From an uncultured beta proteobacterium (lineage in GTDB: Bacteria > Pseudomonadota > Gammaproteobacteria > Burkholderiales > SG8-41), in contig CADECM010000020.1 in assembly GCA_902825845.1 (NCBI GenBank), positions 29,334-64,627 on the forward strand: a DNA stretch of 35,294 bases, written 5' to 3'. Positions 6,864 through 15,040 of the stretch are shown here, piece by piece. The first letter of the stretch is position 1. Each line of letters starts with the position of its first letter. Below the pieces are notes generated by a model. The model did not search any database. It saw only the letters and a program-made list of their open reading frames with translations, and was not told the origin of the DNA. The position numbers and the translations under genes are program-made.

Positions 6864-7439
6864 GTGACATCACTGCGCACACTGCTGCCGCGGGTACGCG
6901 CCTGCCGCATTTGCGCGCACGCGTTGCCGCATGGCCCGCGCCCCGTGATACAGATCAGCCGTTCCGCCACCATCCTCATCGCGGGTCAGGCGCCGGGGCG
7001 CCGCGTGCATCACACCGGCATCCCGTTTAACGATCCCAGCGGCGAACGGCTGCGCGAATGGTTGGCCATCGACCGCGACACGTTTTATGACGACAGAAAG
7101 ATCGCGCTGCTGCCGATGGGCTTTTGTTATCCCGGCAGCGGCTCCGGCGGCGACCTGCCACCGCGCCTTGAATGCGCGCCCGCGTGGCGCGAGGCGTTGC
7201 TGGCGAATCTGCCGCGGCTGCAATTCACCATCGTTATCGGCCAGTTCGCGCAGGCTCACCATCTGCCGTGCGGCAGACGATCCGTCACCGATGCGGTGCG
7301 TGCCTGGGATTCGTTCTGGCCGGCGCAAATGCCGCTGCCGCACCCCAGTCCGCGCAAACAGCTGTGGCTGAAGAAAAATCCGTGGTTCACGCGCGACGTG
7401 TTGCCCGCGCTGCGCCGACGCGTGAAGGCGTTGTTATGA
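6864..7439 (+). CDS. Uracil-DNA glycosylase family protein
   Basis: A 191-residue member of the uracil-DNA glycosylase superfamily (COG1573-like), which removes damaged bases from DNA by cleaving the glycosidic bond. The conserved ILIAGQAPGRRVHHTGIPF segment near residues 37-55 and PLPHPSPRKQLWLKKNPWF near 155-175 correspond to the two catalytic-loop regions of the superfamily. Four cysteines (C15, C18, and those in MGFCYPG and LECAPAW) could ligate an Fe-S cluster, as in thermophilic-type UDGs. The start is the GTG at 6864. The upstream ATG at 6859 is followed two codons later by a stop. It lies 12 bases after the selenoprotein stop and so is probably in the same transcript. Confidence 0.8.
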   Translation: MTSLRTLLPRVRACRICAHALPHGPRPVIQISRSATILIAGQAPGRRVHHTGIPFNDPSGERLREWLAIDRDTFYDDRKIALLPMGFCYPGSGSGGDLPPRLECAPAWREALLANLPRLQFTIVIGQFAQAHHLPCGRRSVTDAVRAWDSFWPAQMPLPHPSPRKQLWLKKNPWFTRDVLPALRRRVKALL

Positions 7440-7452
7440 GCGGCACGCGTCC

Positions 7453-8082
7453 TCAACCGGCGAGCGTCAGCACCATGAACGCGGCGCCGGCCGCGGTCAG
7501 CGTGCCGCCCGCGGTTTTGAGCAAGGCGAATGCCGGCCTTCTTGTCGCGATGAAGCGTGCGACGGCGTAGCCGCACATCGCAATTGCAAACTGCACCAGC
7601 GTGAAGCCGGCCAGATACGCCAACAACGGCGTGGGTTCCGCGCCAATGATGGCTTCGCCGTAGGCATAGCCGTGCGCGAGGCCGCTCAGCGCGAACAACG
7701 CCAACGCTGCCCTGCCGTCGAGCAGCGCGCTGCGGCGAAAAAACAGCACGCCGAGCAGAATCAGGCTCAGTGCCACCCAGGCGTCGGCATACGGCACATT
7801 GGGCGCAAGCAAGTGAACCAGCGTGCCGGCGAGGGCGCACAGCAAAAATACCAGCACCGTTGCGATACCGCGCCCGAAACAGTAGCCGGCAACGCCCACG
7901 GCCAGTATGAACAGCAAGTGATCGAGGCCGATGACCGGATGCCCGAACCCGGACAGCAGGCCCTGCATCAGGCTGGACGGCGTGGCCTTGCCCATCGCGT
8001 GATGCGCCGACGCCGGCAGCGCGGTACTCACAGCCAACAGAAAAAAGGTGTTGAACGCGATCGCGCGAGTGTGGTTTTTCAT
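7453..8082 (-). CDS. hupE: HupE/UreJ family membrane protein (putative nickel/cobalt transporter)
   Basis: A 209-residue integral membrane protein. It has a cleavable-looking signal sequence ending ALPASA, then HHAMG. Next come the family motif HPVIGLDHLLFILAVG near residues 48-63, several hydrophobic helices, and GLAHGYAYGE near 137-146. The histidine-rich motifs are typical of HupE/UreJ proteins, which are linked to nickel or cobalt uptake. The ATG at 8082 is chosen because it starts the signal peptide and is preceded by an AAGG; the open frame extends further upstream without family similarity. No hydrogenase, urease or cobalamin gene is in view, so the metal cannot be told. The gene converges with the UDG-family gene. 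Confidence 0.88.
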   Translation of the reverse strand: MKNHTRAIAFNTFFLLAVSTALPASAHHAMGKATPSSLMQGLLSGFGHPVIGLDHLLFILAVGVAGYCFGRGIATVLVFLLCALAGTLVHLLAPNVPYADAWVALSLILLGVLFFRRSALLDGRAALALFALSGLAHGYAYGEAIIGAEPTPLLAYLAGFTLVQFAIAMCGYAVARFIATRRPAFALLKTAGGTLTAAGAAFMVLTLAG

Positions 8083-8378
8083 GTTTTGCCTTGTGTGGGA
8101 ATCGAGCAACCGAATCTTGCGGAAGTTGCCAGCATAGCCCACGCCCCATCCCGGGTAAACGCAGCAGCCGGCGCCCGGCACGCACAGCGCACACCGGGAA
8201 GCAATGGAATTATTGTAACTAATTGATTTTAAACAACTAATGTCATCCACGTACACTTCGGCGCGCGGGCGGATTACGGCGTGGTGCACGGCAATGCGCG
8301 TGGCACCGTCGCGAAACACCCACCACAAACCACCCATGCCGCCGCCGATTCACCCGCAGTCGATGGCGCCCCGGATAG
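8083..8378. other. Intergenic stretch upstream of hupE
   Basis: No convincing gene is seen. The notable content is the AT-rich IHF-like element at 8213-8241. The hupE promoter must also lie here on the minus strand; a TACAAT hexamer inside the AT-rich element could be its -10 box. Confidence 0.5.
8213..8241 (-). repeat. AT-rich intergenic element, copy 2 (perfect IHF-like core)
   Basis: On the minus strand this reads GTTTAAAATCAATTAGTTAC. The core AATCAATTAGTTA matches the IHF consensus WATCAANNNNTTR at every defined position. It lies about 130 bases upstream of hupE. Confidence 0.5.
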
Positions 8379-8609
8379 TCAGCGCAGTTCGAACGCCAGC
8401 CAAATCGCGCCGCCGATTTCGAGGACATAGCCGGTAACGGCAAGCAAATGCTCCTGCTTGTTGTCCCAGGCATTTGACCAAGCCAATGCGAAGGCGATGG
8501 GCAGCATGACACAGATCAGCCGCACCGCGATCGGCCAGCAGAGACAGTTGACGCGTTCGATCAGCCGCCGCCCCGGCCGCCACCCGGTGCGGATTAGCGT
8601 GCTTCGCAA
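8379..8609 (-). CDS. Small hypothetical membrane protein
   Basis: A 76-residue frame whose ATG (8609) overlaps the last codons of the upstream PDZ-protein gene, which stops at 8594. This suggests translational coupling. It has two hydrophobic segments (about residues 29-45 and 57-72, ending YVLEIGGAIWLAFELR) and an arginine-rich N-terminus, so an inner-membrane protein with two helices is plausible. I do not recognise a family. It could be a chance frame, since high-GC DNA has many. Confidence 0.4.
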   Translation of the reverse strand: MRSTLIRTGWRPGRRLIERVNCLCWPIAVRLICVMLPIAFALAWSNAWDNKQEHLLAVTGYVLEIGGAIWLAFELR

Positions 8610-9943
8610 CTCACCGTGATTTCACGCGGCTCTTTTTCGCCCCTGCGCATCACAATCAACTGCAGCGGCTCCCACAACGGCTTGTCGCTGCGCACATGGA
8701 CTTCCTCTGCGCTCATGCCTGCGGTGCTCGTTCCATCGATGCCGACGATATTGTCGCCCGGTATCAGGCCGGCGCGACGCGCGGGCGTATCCTTGCTGCC
8801 TGGCGCCAGCCGGAAACTGTTGACCCAAATGCCGCCTTCCCACGATCCGTCCCGTTTCGGGCGCGCGTCCAGCACGACCAATCCCGAATAACAGACGTTC
8901 GGATCCTCGTCCTTGCGGTTGGCACTCAGGTCTTTCCAATTGACTTTGCGGGGTTCATGCGGACGCAGGGCAGCCAACAACGGGTGGACCTCCGGCGCGG
9001 ATTCCGGCATCGCTGCCGCGGGTGCGGGCGAAGGGGGCGGAGCGGGAAATCGCGCTACCAGCTGCAACTCCTGTCGGCCGCGGCGGATGCGGATGGGCAG
9101 CTGCGCACCGGGCGACAGCCCATCGAGCACGCGCACGACATCCTTTTCCTGCGTCATTGTCACATTGCCGACTTCCAGCAGCTGGTCCTTGGCGCGCAGG
9201 CCCGTGGCCTCCGCGACCGAGCCGGGATTGACGCTAACGATCATGACCGCACCCCGGTCGGGCAAGCCGATATCCTGAGTCCACAAGCCAACGCCCAGTC
9301 GCAACTTGCCTTGGGCGTTTGCAGGCCGCACAGGCTGTGGCGCGGGCGGCGGCGCGGCCTGCGGTCTTCCCCGAGGCAACTCAACCTGATCCACGGATTG
9401 CCGGGGCGGCACGGGTTCCGGCTGTTGCTGCTGCTGTTGCTGCTGTAGCTTCTGTTGCTGCTGTAGTTGTTGTTGCTGAAGCATCTGCTGTTGCTGCTGC
9501 TCTCGTTGCAACTGCTGTTGCTGCTGCGTGTTGGCGGCATCGCGCATGCAGATCTGAAACGGCACATCGCAGCGCTCGCGCGACGGGCAGCCCACGGCGC
9601 GCGGCGCGCAGCGCCATGCCATCTCCTTGAGTTGAAATGGCGCCGAGCAGCCCTTTTCGCGCAGGCGCAGATTCTGACAGGCGTCCTCCGCTCTGGCACG
9701 TTTGCCCGGGGGAAGCGCGCGGGCGCAAAGGTCAAATTGATGGCGCGCGTCGGCAATGCATCGCCGTTCTTCATCCCGGTAGCGCTTGTGGCAATCGTTT
9801 ACGAGTGTGCTGCAGGTGTTGTTCAACTCGGCCGCGCAGGTGTCGAAATTGATCCGGCACATGCGCTGATCGAGCGTTTGTGCGCGGCCATTGCCTGCGA
9901 AAACCATCAGCACCAGCGCCACCAAGGCCAGGAACGGTTTCAT
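8594..9943 (-). CDS. Exported Cys-rich, polyglutamine, double-PDZ protein, function unknown
   Basis: A 449-residue exported protein with an unusual mosaic. It has a signal peptide (MKPFLALVALVLMVFAGNGRA). Next is a domain with twelve cysteines (residues about 28-135), probably disulfide-bonded in the periplasm. A glutamine-dominated stretch follows (about 139-175, encoded by CTG/TTG-rich sequence at 9420-9530), then a Pro/Ala linker. A PDZ domain (about 210-300, GVGLWTQDIGLPDRGAVMIV onward with PGSVAEATGLRAKDQLLEVG) and a second PDZ-like domain near the end (ARRAGLIPGDNIVGIDG) complete it. PDZ domains bind exposed C-termini, but no protease domain is visible. The ATG at 9943 has a GGGGAG Shine-Dalgarno six bases upstream. 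I do not recognise a named family. Confidence 0.8.
   Translation of the reverse strand: MKPFLALVALVLMVFAGNGRAQTLDQRMCRINFDTCAAELNNTCSTLVNDCHKRYRDEERRCIADARHQFDLCARALPPGKRARAEDACQNLRLREKGCSAPFQLKEMAWRCAPRAVGCPSRERCDVPFQICMRDAANTQQQQQLQREQQQQQMLQQQQLQQQQKLQQQQQQQQPEPVPPRQSVDQVELPRGRPQAAPPPAPQPVRPANAQGKLRLGVGLWTQDIGLPDRGAVMIVSVNPGSVAEATGLRAKDQLLEVGNVTMTQEKDVVRVLDGLSPGAQLPIRIRRGRQELQLVARFPAPPPSPAPAAAMPESAPEVHPLLAALRPHEPRKVNWKDLSANRKDEDPNVCYSGLVVLDARPKRDGSWEGGIWVNSFRLAPGSKDTPARRAGLIPGDNIVGIDGTSTAGMSAEEVHVRSDKPLWEPLQLIVMRRGEKEPREITVSCEAR
9420..9530 (-). repeat. CAG/CAA-type trinucleotide-rich tract encoding polyglutamine
   Basis: On the coding strand this is a run of CAG and CAA codons broken by a few Leu, Met, Lys, Arg and Glu codons. 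Runs of up to eight glutamines occur. Such tracts are prone to replication slippage, so length variation between strains is expected. Confidence 0.8.
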
Positions 9944-10005
9944 TGTAATCTCCCCGAAAGCTTTTTTTTAGAGTGTACTCAAGCGCGCGGTATCGTGACA
10001 GTCCC

Positions 10006-11136
10006 CTAGCAGCGGCTGCCCGGTCTGAACAGTTTGCCGAGACCGCAGCCGGCCTTGTTGATGCCCTTGACCACACCTTTGCCAACGGCATGGACGGTTC
10101 TGTCGGGCCGCGCGATCGCGTTCACGCCGGCCTTGGCGACGGTATAGGTGCCTTTGGCCAACCCGGTGCCGACGGCCACCGTGGTGTTGCCCAGGGCAAC
10201 AGCGGTGTTCCCGACCGTGGTGACTGCGTATTGCGGATGCATAACCATGTATGCGCTTTCCCTGGCGAGTGCCGCGCCACCGTAGGCGACATTCACGGCC
10301 ATGCGGTCGGGTCGGGTGAGCGACGTCGCAAGCTTCCCTGCGGCATGCAACCCGTCTCTGCCGAGTTCACCCAGACGCCGGGGCATCTCCTGCGGGCGCT
10401 GCAGGGTATCGCCGGTCCACTTTGCGGCCGCCAACGGATCGGGCGTGTGCACGCCGGTCGCGGTCTCGACGGCCCAGCCGACTGCCGCGCCTGCCGCCGC
10501 ACCGGCGACGACACCACCCGTAAGCCTGGCCGCCCGCACTGTGCGTGAACCGGTACGCGGCGTGTCGACTTCGGCATGCACACCGTGGGCGCGGTGCGCG
10601 CGATCGATTTCGCCGCGCCGCTGCAGTTCATCTGCTTCCGGGGCGCGGCCTTCAGCCAGCGCCGCAACCGAGCGCTCCGGATAACCGCGGCGCGCGCGGA
10701 CTGCATCACCCGCTTGCTGCATGCGGTTCAGCTCCCGCGGATGATGCCCGAGGCGTTCGACGTCGCCGCGCGGGGTGGAGGACGCCGGATGCCCGGCATC
10801 GAGTCTTTTGAACTCGTCCATTTGCCTTGTGTGCATGCGTCTGTGCCGCGCGTCGTTGCCGCTTTCGCGCAGCGCATGCGCTTCGACCGTCTCACCCTTG
10901 ACCAAGGCACGTGTGCCGGCATCCAGATCTTCGATGCCGGCGTTGAAGCGGCGCTTCTGTGCCTGGTCGCCGGCCTTGAAGGTGCGCGCGGCGTTATCCG
11001 GATCCGCTGAGATGACTTCGCGCAGATCGGCTTCGTCGAATTCGCCGGTATCAGCGCTGGCATGGCCAGACACGCTGCCGGCAAGCAACAGGCAAATCAT
11101 GGCGTGGCGGACAAGGTGTTTGTGTTGCGTTGTCAT
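10006..11136 (-). CDS. Exported hypothetical protein with glycine/alanine-rich C-terminal half
   Basis: A 376-residue protein I do not recognise. It starts with a signal peptide (MTTQHKHLVRHAMICLLLAG to ASA near residue 28). A hydrophilic, arginine- and histidine-rich region follows (residues about 30-200) with several RxMxxxDExxRL-like charged helices. A small-residue segment (LTGGVVAGAAAGAAVGWAVE near 203-222) could insert in a membrane. The C-terminal part has alternating VAYGGAALARESA and GNTAVALGNTTVAVGTGLA stretches and two late cysteines (CGLGKLFRPGSRC). The composition suggests a cell-envelope or surface protein. It is followed on the same strand, after 62 bases, by the Cys-rich PDZ protein gene. 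The two may work together, but that is only inference from adjacency. Confidence 0.65.
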   Translation of the reverse strand: MTTQHKHLVRHAMICLLLAGSVSGHASADTGEFDEADLREVISADPDNAARTFKAGDQAQKRRFNAGIEDLDAGTRALVKGETVEAHALRESGNDARHRRMHTRQMDEFKRLDAGHPASSTPRGDVERLGHHPRELNRMQQAGDAVRARRGYPERSVAALAEGRAPEADELQRRGEIDRAHRAHGVHAEVDTPRTGSRTVRAARLTGGVVAGAAAGAAVGWAVETATGVHTPDPLAAAKWTGDTLQRPQEMPRRLGELGRDGLHAAGKLATSLTRPDRMAVNVAYGGAALARESAYMVMHPQYAVTTVGNTAVALGNTTVAVGTGLAKGTYTVAKAGVNAIARPDRTVHAVGKGVVKGINKAGCGLGKLFRPGSRC

Positions 11137-11483
11137 GTTGGTCTCCTGGAGGTCTTGTATGGCTTTTGGTAAAGAGGAACTTGTTCAACAAGTCGTGCCG
11201 GTGGTGCGCTTCGTTTAGTTCCATCGTTGGAAATGATTGTAGAAAGCGCGCCGTGAAAAATCACCGGAACAATTGCAACAGCGATCATTGATATGTAACC
11301 GACCGGCCGACTTCCGTTACCAATTGTTTCCATGCCCGCCTTGCCGCGCGCGGATAAACACATCGCCACGCTATCGCGCGCAATGCACAGGCGCCCGGGT
11401 ATCGATTTGTAACCAATTGATTTTATTGGATAAATTTATTCACCCGATGGCAAACCCGAATCTCCGCTACATTCCGCCCCCTC
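11137..11483. other. Intergenic region between divergent genes
   Basis: This 347-base stretch separates the exported hypothetical protein gene (minus) from the AEC transporter gene (plus). It contains the AT-rich IHF-like element at 11406-11434 and must carry both promoters. I see no RNA gene, strong hairpin or coding frame with family similarity. Confidence 0.5.
11406..11434 (-). repeat. AT-rich intergenic element, copy 3 (perfect IHF-like core)
   Basis: On the minus strand the core reads AATCAATTGGTTA, matching WATCAANNNNTTR at every defined position. It sits 50 bases upstream of the AEC transporter start. Confidence 0.5.
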
Positions 11484-12446
11484 ATGAACTATTTCATTCA
11501 ACTGCGCGGCCTGATGATCGAGGTCATGTTGCCGCTGGGCCTGCTGGTGGCGGCGGGCGCATTCTGGCCGCGCATCTTTGCCGACGCGCAGCCGGATGTG
11601 CTGCGCACGCAGCTCAACCGCGTGGTGATGTACGTTTTTTATCCGTGCATTCTCTACGCGGTAGCGGCCACCACGCCGATTACGCCGGCGCTGCTGTCGG
11701 TGCCGCTGCTGGTGGGCATCGGCACGCTGGTGTCCGGCGCATTGCTGTACGTGCTGTTGTATCGCTCGCCGCTGGGGCGACATTTGAGCGACCCGACGCG
11801 CGCGGTGCTGGTGATCGGCGGCATGTGGGGCAATACCTTCAACGTGGGTGCGCCGGCGCTGATTTTCTTTTTCGGCCGCGACGCCACGCGCTACGCGATC
11901 TATAACGACGTGGTAATGACCATGCCGCTGGTGTGGAGCCTCGGCGTGTGGATCGCCACGCGCCTTGGTTCGCATCAGAGCAATGTGTCGTACCCTTCGG
12001 TATGGCGCGTGCTGTTCACCATGCCGCCGATCTGGGCCTTTGTGCTGGGCTTTGCCTCGCAGCAGCTCGGGCTTACCTACCCGCCGCTGGTATCCGCCGC
12101 GCACTTTGTGGGTCAGGCGACGATCCCGGTGGTGATGTTCGTGCTCGGTTTGACGATTCCCTGGCGCAATCTGATTCCGCGTGCGGAAATTCTCGTCACC
12201 GCGTCAGTCAAGCTGCTGGTGATGCCGGTGCTGGTATGGCTTGCCGCCGGCGCCCTGTTTTCGCAACGGGGCGAAGCGCAATACGCGTCGGTGGTCGAGG
12301 CCGCGACGCCGGCGATGATGACCACCCTGCTGCTGGCCGACCGTTTCAAACTGGATTCGGCGATGGCGGGACTGATCGTGGGCTGGACCACGCTGCTATT
12401 CTGGTTGAGCTTGCCGGTGATCATGGCGCTGGGGATGATAAAGTAG
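11484..12446 (+). CDS. AEC-family (auxin efflux carrier-type) permease
   Basis: A 320-residue polytopic membrane protein with about ten hydrophobic helices, the length and pattern of AEC-family carriers such as MdcF and related malate or malonate permeases. Recognisable stretches are VVMYVFYPCILYAVA (residues about 48-62), GGMWGNTFNVGAPALIFFFG (about 112-131) and QATIPVVMFVLGLTIPWRNL near residue 213. The family moves small organic anions across the inner membrane; direction and substrate are not predictable here. The ATG at 11484 begins the first hydrophobic helix. It stands upstream of a phosphatase gene with a 49-base gap and may be co-transcribed with it. Confidence 0.88.
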   Translation: MNYFIQLRGLMIEVMLPLGLLVAAGAFWPRIFADAQPDVLRTQLNRVVMYVFYPCILYAVAATTPITPALLSVPLLVGIGTLVSGALLYVLLYRSPLGRHLSDPTRAVLVIGGMWGNTFNVGAPALIFFFGRDATRYAIYNDVVMTMPLVWSLGVWIATRLGSHQSNVSYPSVWRVLFTMPPIWAFVLGFASQQLGLTYPPLVSAAHFVGQATIPVVMFVLGLTIPWRNLIPRAEILVTASVKLLVMPVLVWLAAGALFSQRGEAQYASVVEAATPAMMTTLLLADRFKLDSAMAGLIVGWTTLLFWLSLPVIMALGMIK

Positions 12447-12495
12447 GGCCTTGCAGTTTTAACTTCCCCGCAATCCATCATCAATCTATTCCGCC

Positions 12496-13014
12496 GTGAT
12501 TCCGGAGCTTTGCTGGATCAGTGACATCGCGCCGCTGCGCCTCACGCAGATGCCGCGGCCGCGCGCCGGCGACTGGCTGCTCGAGGAAATTGCCGGCTGG
12601 CAACGCGCGCGCGTCAACACGGTGGTGTCGCTGCTCGAGCCGCACGAAGTGAGCGAGCTGGAATTGCATGACGAACCTTTGTTTTGCGCGTATTACGGCA
12701 TCGATTTCTTGACGCTGCCGACGCCGGACGCCGGCACACCACATTCGCTGCCGCAGACGTCGACGCTGGTGGATGATCTGGTGGCGCGCCTGCGCCGCGA
12801 CCAGGGCGTGGCCATTCACTGCAGGGCGGGCATCGGCCGTTCCGGTTTGCTCAGCGCCTGTGTGCTGCTGCGGCTGGGCGTGCCCCTGGCCAAGGTGTTT
12901 CCCATCCTCAGCCGCGCGCGCAGACTACCCGTTCCCGATACGCCGGTGCAGGTGGAATGGGTTGCACGCTTTGCGGCGACGGTCGGCGCGACAGCACAGC
13001 GCGCACCGGAGTAA
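12496..13014 (+). CDS. Dual-specificity/tyrosine phosphatase-like protein
   Basis: A 172-residue cysteine-based phosphatase. The signature CX5R loop reads H-C109-RAGIG-R115-SG, with the upstream general-acid aspartate probably in the LTLPTPDAGTP region near residue 78. This is the compact fold of dual-specificity phosphatases, which hydrolyse phosphotyrosine or small phosphoester substrates. There is no signal peptide, so it is cytosolic. The start is the GTG at 12496, the first in-frame start; no strong Shine-Dalgarno is visible. The next gene begins 24 bases after its stop, with an AGGAG before it, so the two are probably one transcript. The substrate is unknown. Confidence 0.83.
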   Translation: MIPELCWISDIAPLRLTQMPRPRAGDWLLEEIAGWQRARVNTVVSLLEPHEVSELELHDEPLFCAYYGIDFLTLPTPDAGTPHSLPQTSTLVDDLVARLRRDQGVAIHCRAGIGRSGLLSACVLLRLGVPLAKVFPILSRARRLPVPDTPVQVEWVARFAATVGATAQRAPE

Positions 13015-13038
13015 CAACGCAATCAGGAGAGCACTGCC

Positions 13039-13377
13039 ATGGCATCAACCGCGCCGGCCGGCTATTTCTACATGGTCACCTTTGAAATCGCGCCCGAAGA
13101 CGAAATGGATTTCAACGAAATCTACGACACCGAGCACATCCCCAACATTCTTCAGGTTGACGGCGTGCTGCAGGTGATACGCCTCAAGGATGCCGACCCC
13201 ACACCGCAGGGCTGGCTGCGCTATTCGGCGCTGTATCTGCTCACGCAGCCCGACCTGCCAGCCACGCCGCAGTGGAAGGCGAAATCCGATCTGGGCCGCT
13301 GGGCACCCGTGATCCGTCCGCGCGTGAAGGCGCGGCGGCAGCGCCTGGGGCAAGTAGCGGCCAACGCGCGACGATAA
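13039..13377 (+). CDS. Small dimeric alpha/beta-barrel-type protein (EthD/DUF4286-like)
   Basis: A 112-residue protein with the pattern of a ferredoxin-like dimeric alpha/beta barrel: YFYMVTFEIAPEDEMDFNEI, then YDTEHIPNILQVDGVLQVIR and later WLRYSALYLLTQPDLPAT. The YDTEHIPNIL segment resembles EthD/DUF4286 family proteins, which include small monooxygenase-like or chaperone-like subunits of degradation pathways. The C-terminus is basic (RPRVKARRQRLG). The ATG is preceded by AGGAG. It follows the phosphatase gene closely. The fold is likely; the function is not known. Confidence 0.68.
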   Translation: MASTAPAGYFYMVTFEIAPEDEMDFNEIYDTEHIPNILQVDGVLQVIRLKDADPTPQGWLRYSALYLLTQPDLPATPQWKAKSDLGRWAPVIRPRVKARRQRLGQVAANARR

Positions 13378-13380
13378 AAT

Positions 13381-13404
13381 TATTGTTTAAAAACAAATAG
13401 TTAC
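13381..13404 (+). repeat. AT-rich intergenic element, copy 4 (IHF-like core)
   Basis: TTGTTTAAAAACAAATAGTT starts four bases after the stop of the preceding gene. The core AAACAAATAGTTA has one mismatch to WATCAANNNNTTR. It lies about 90 bases before the metallopeptidase gene. Confidence 0.45.
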
Positions 13405-13494
13405 GATATCATTGCCGCTGAGCGCCCGGGCACGCTCACGTCGACACGATCGGCGTCGCCAGCAAACGCAGGGCGCAGCGGGTAACGTCTGCTG

Positions 13495-14526
13495 ATGCGC
13501 GCGCTTAGAAAAAAAATCGTGTTGTGGCTGCTGGCGGCAACGCTGATCGCGGCCCTGGTGGCCGGACCCACACGCGTGCGGGAATGGTTGTTCCCGGTAC
13601 CGGATGTGCCTCAGGACTGGGCCGCGCTGCTCGCCGAGGTGCGCGCGTTTGAACGGCGCATGGGGTTTCTCGCGACCGACAATTTCAGGCTGGATGTTCG
13701 GCGGCAGGCAGACCATACGATCTGTGGTTACGCACCGCGTTTCGTGTTGCCCTATTCCTATCAGGATCCCGCGGTTCGCTGGGCCAACGCCGGCAGCGCC
13801 GAGGCGTGCCGTGCCGGCGCCAACGGCGACGACGTTTACTTCGCGCAAACGGAAGCGCTGGGCGAGGTGGCTGCACCCATGACCGTGAGCATCGCCAGCG
13901 GCAAACTCGACCGCTTCCTGTATCTGGTCATTCATGAAGATTGCCACGATCAATTCGATTTTCCCCATGGCTTCGAAGAGGCGCTGTGCAATCTGCTGGG
14001 CTACCGCGGCATGGCCGCTTTCGCGCGAGAACGCTACCGCGCGCTGAGCGCGGCGCGGCAGGCCGTGCGTGCCTATGCCGATACCGAGGAGCGCTTGACG
14101 CATGCGGTGGTGCAGTACTACCGGCAAGTCGAAGCACTGTATGCGCGGCATGCACGTGGCGAAATCGCCGCCGCCGCAGTGCTGATCGCGCGCGCGCGCG
14201 TATTCGGTGCCGCCGAGCGCACCTTGGGCTGGGACCGTCATACCCTGAGCAACGTGGGTCTCGCCAACGAAATGACGTACAGCCGCCACTATCCCCTGCA
14301 GCAGCGGGTGCATGAGGCACTGGGCGGCGATTTGGCACAAACCGTGGCTTTCTTCAAACGCGTGGACCGGCTGAAACCGACGCCTGCGGCCGTGATGGCG
14401 CAGCATCGCATCAGGGACGGGAAGGATGTGCGCTTTGTGCGTGCTTACGAAGCGGCGGTGGTTGATGCCGTCCATCGTCAGCTGGCGCAGTGGCGCGCCA
14501 CCGCGGCGTCAGGCCCGCTAAAATAG
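13495..14526 (+). CDS. Putative membrane-anchored zinc metallopeptidase (predicted aminopeptidase family, DUF2265-like)
   Basis: A 343-residue protein with an N-terminal hydrophobic segment (IVLWLLAATLIAALVAG, residues about 7-23), probably a signal anchor that places the rest in the periplasm. The zinc signature is H147-E148-D-C-H151, a good HExxH, followed by FDFPHGFEEALCNLLGYRG, where E158 or E159 is a candidate third ligand. DNFRLDVRRQ and YAPRFVLPYSYQDP precede it. These features match a bacterial family labelled predicted aminopeptidase, whose members are mostly uncharacterised. The ATG at 13495 is immediately ahead of the hydrophobic segment. A short rhodanese-like gene follows after 34 bases. 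Confidence 0.68.
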   Translation: MRALRKKIVLWLLAATLIAALVAGPTRVREWLFPVPDVPQDWAALLAEVRAFERRMGFLATDNFRLDVRRQADHTICGYAPRFVLPYSYQDPAVRWANAGSAEACRAGANGDDVYFAQTEALGEVAAPMTVSIASGKLDRFLYLVIHEDCHDQFDFPHGFEEALCNLLGYRGMAAFARERYRALSAARQAVRAYADTEERLTHAVVQYYRQVEALYARHARGEIAAAAVLIARARVFGAAERTLGWDRHTLSNVGLANEMTYSRHYPLQQRVHEALGGDLAQTVAFFKRVDRLKPTPAAVMAQHRIRDGKDVRFVRAYEAAVVDAVHRQLAQWRATAASGPLK

Positions 14527-14560
14527 CGGCCGTTGTGAAACAGCACTGGAGCACGACATC

Positions 14561-14974
14561 ATGATGCGCAAGTGGCTGCTGCCATTGCTGATTTGCCTCG
14601 GCGTTTATGTCCTTGCCAGCCGCGGCCTGCAAGGCGGCCCGGAGATTACCGTGGATGAAACGGCTGCGCTGCTCAAGGGCGAGCCACGTCCGGTGCTGAT
14701 CGATGTGCGTGATCGCGCCGACTACGACAAGGGCCATATCCCCGGGGCGATTTCCGTGCCAGCCGCGGAAATCAAGTCGCGGCTGCCCGGCCTCAAATTA
14801 CCCCAGCTCGATGCGGTCGTGCTCTACGGCGCCGACGATGCGCGCGTGCGCGACAGCACGCGCCTGCTATATGAAAACGGCTATCAGGGCGCGCTGACGC
14901 TGAAGGGCGGAATGGCCGCCTGGCAGACGGCCGGTCAAAAGGTCCACAAACCCGCGCCTGCCGCTCAGCAATAG
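14561..14974 (+). CDS. Membrane-anchored rhodanese-like protein lacking the catalytic cysteine
   Basis: A 137-residue protein with one N-terminal membrane segment (WLLPLLICLGVYVLAS, residues about 5-20) and a single rhodanese fold: VLIDVRDRADYDKGHIPGAI, LDAVVLYGADDARVRDSTRL, GYQGALTLKGGMAAWQTAG. In active rhodaneses a cysteine follows the VVLY strand; here that position is glycine. Sulfurtransferase activity is therefore unlikely, and a structural or binding role is inferred. A Pro/Ala tail ends the protein. It follows the metallopeptidase gene closely and probably shares its transcript. Unlike the DedA-rhodanese gene, its missing cysteine is not a TGA. Confidence 0.85.
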   Translation: MMRKWLLPLLICLGVYVLASRGLQGGPEITVDETAALLKGEPRPVLIDVRDRADYDKGHIPGAISVPAAEIKSRLPGLKLPQLDAVVLYGADDARVRDSTRLLYENGYQGALTLKGGMAAWQTAGQKVHKPAPAAQQ

Positions 14975-15040
14975 GCGCGCGCCTCGTGACGCCATGCCGG
15001 CGCCACAGCGCCAGCCTGTGCACCAACCGCCGGTAGCCGC

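Noticed and set aside
9420..9530. CTG/TTG repeat tract considered as a CRISPR array or non-coding satellite
   Set aside because: There are no spacers of constant length, and the tract is in frame as polyglutamine in a complete exported protein.
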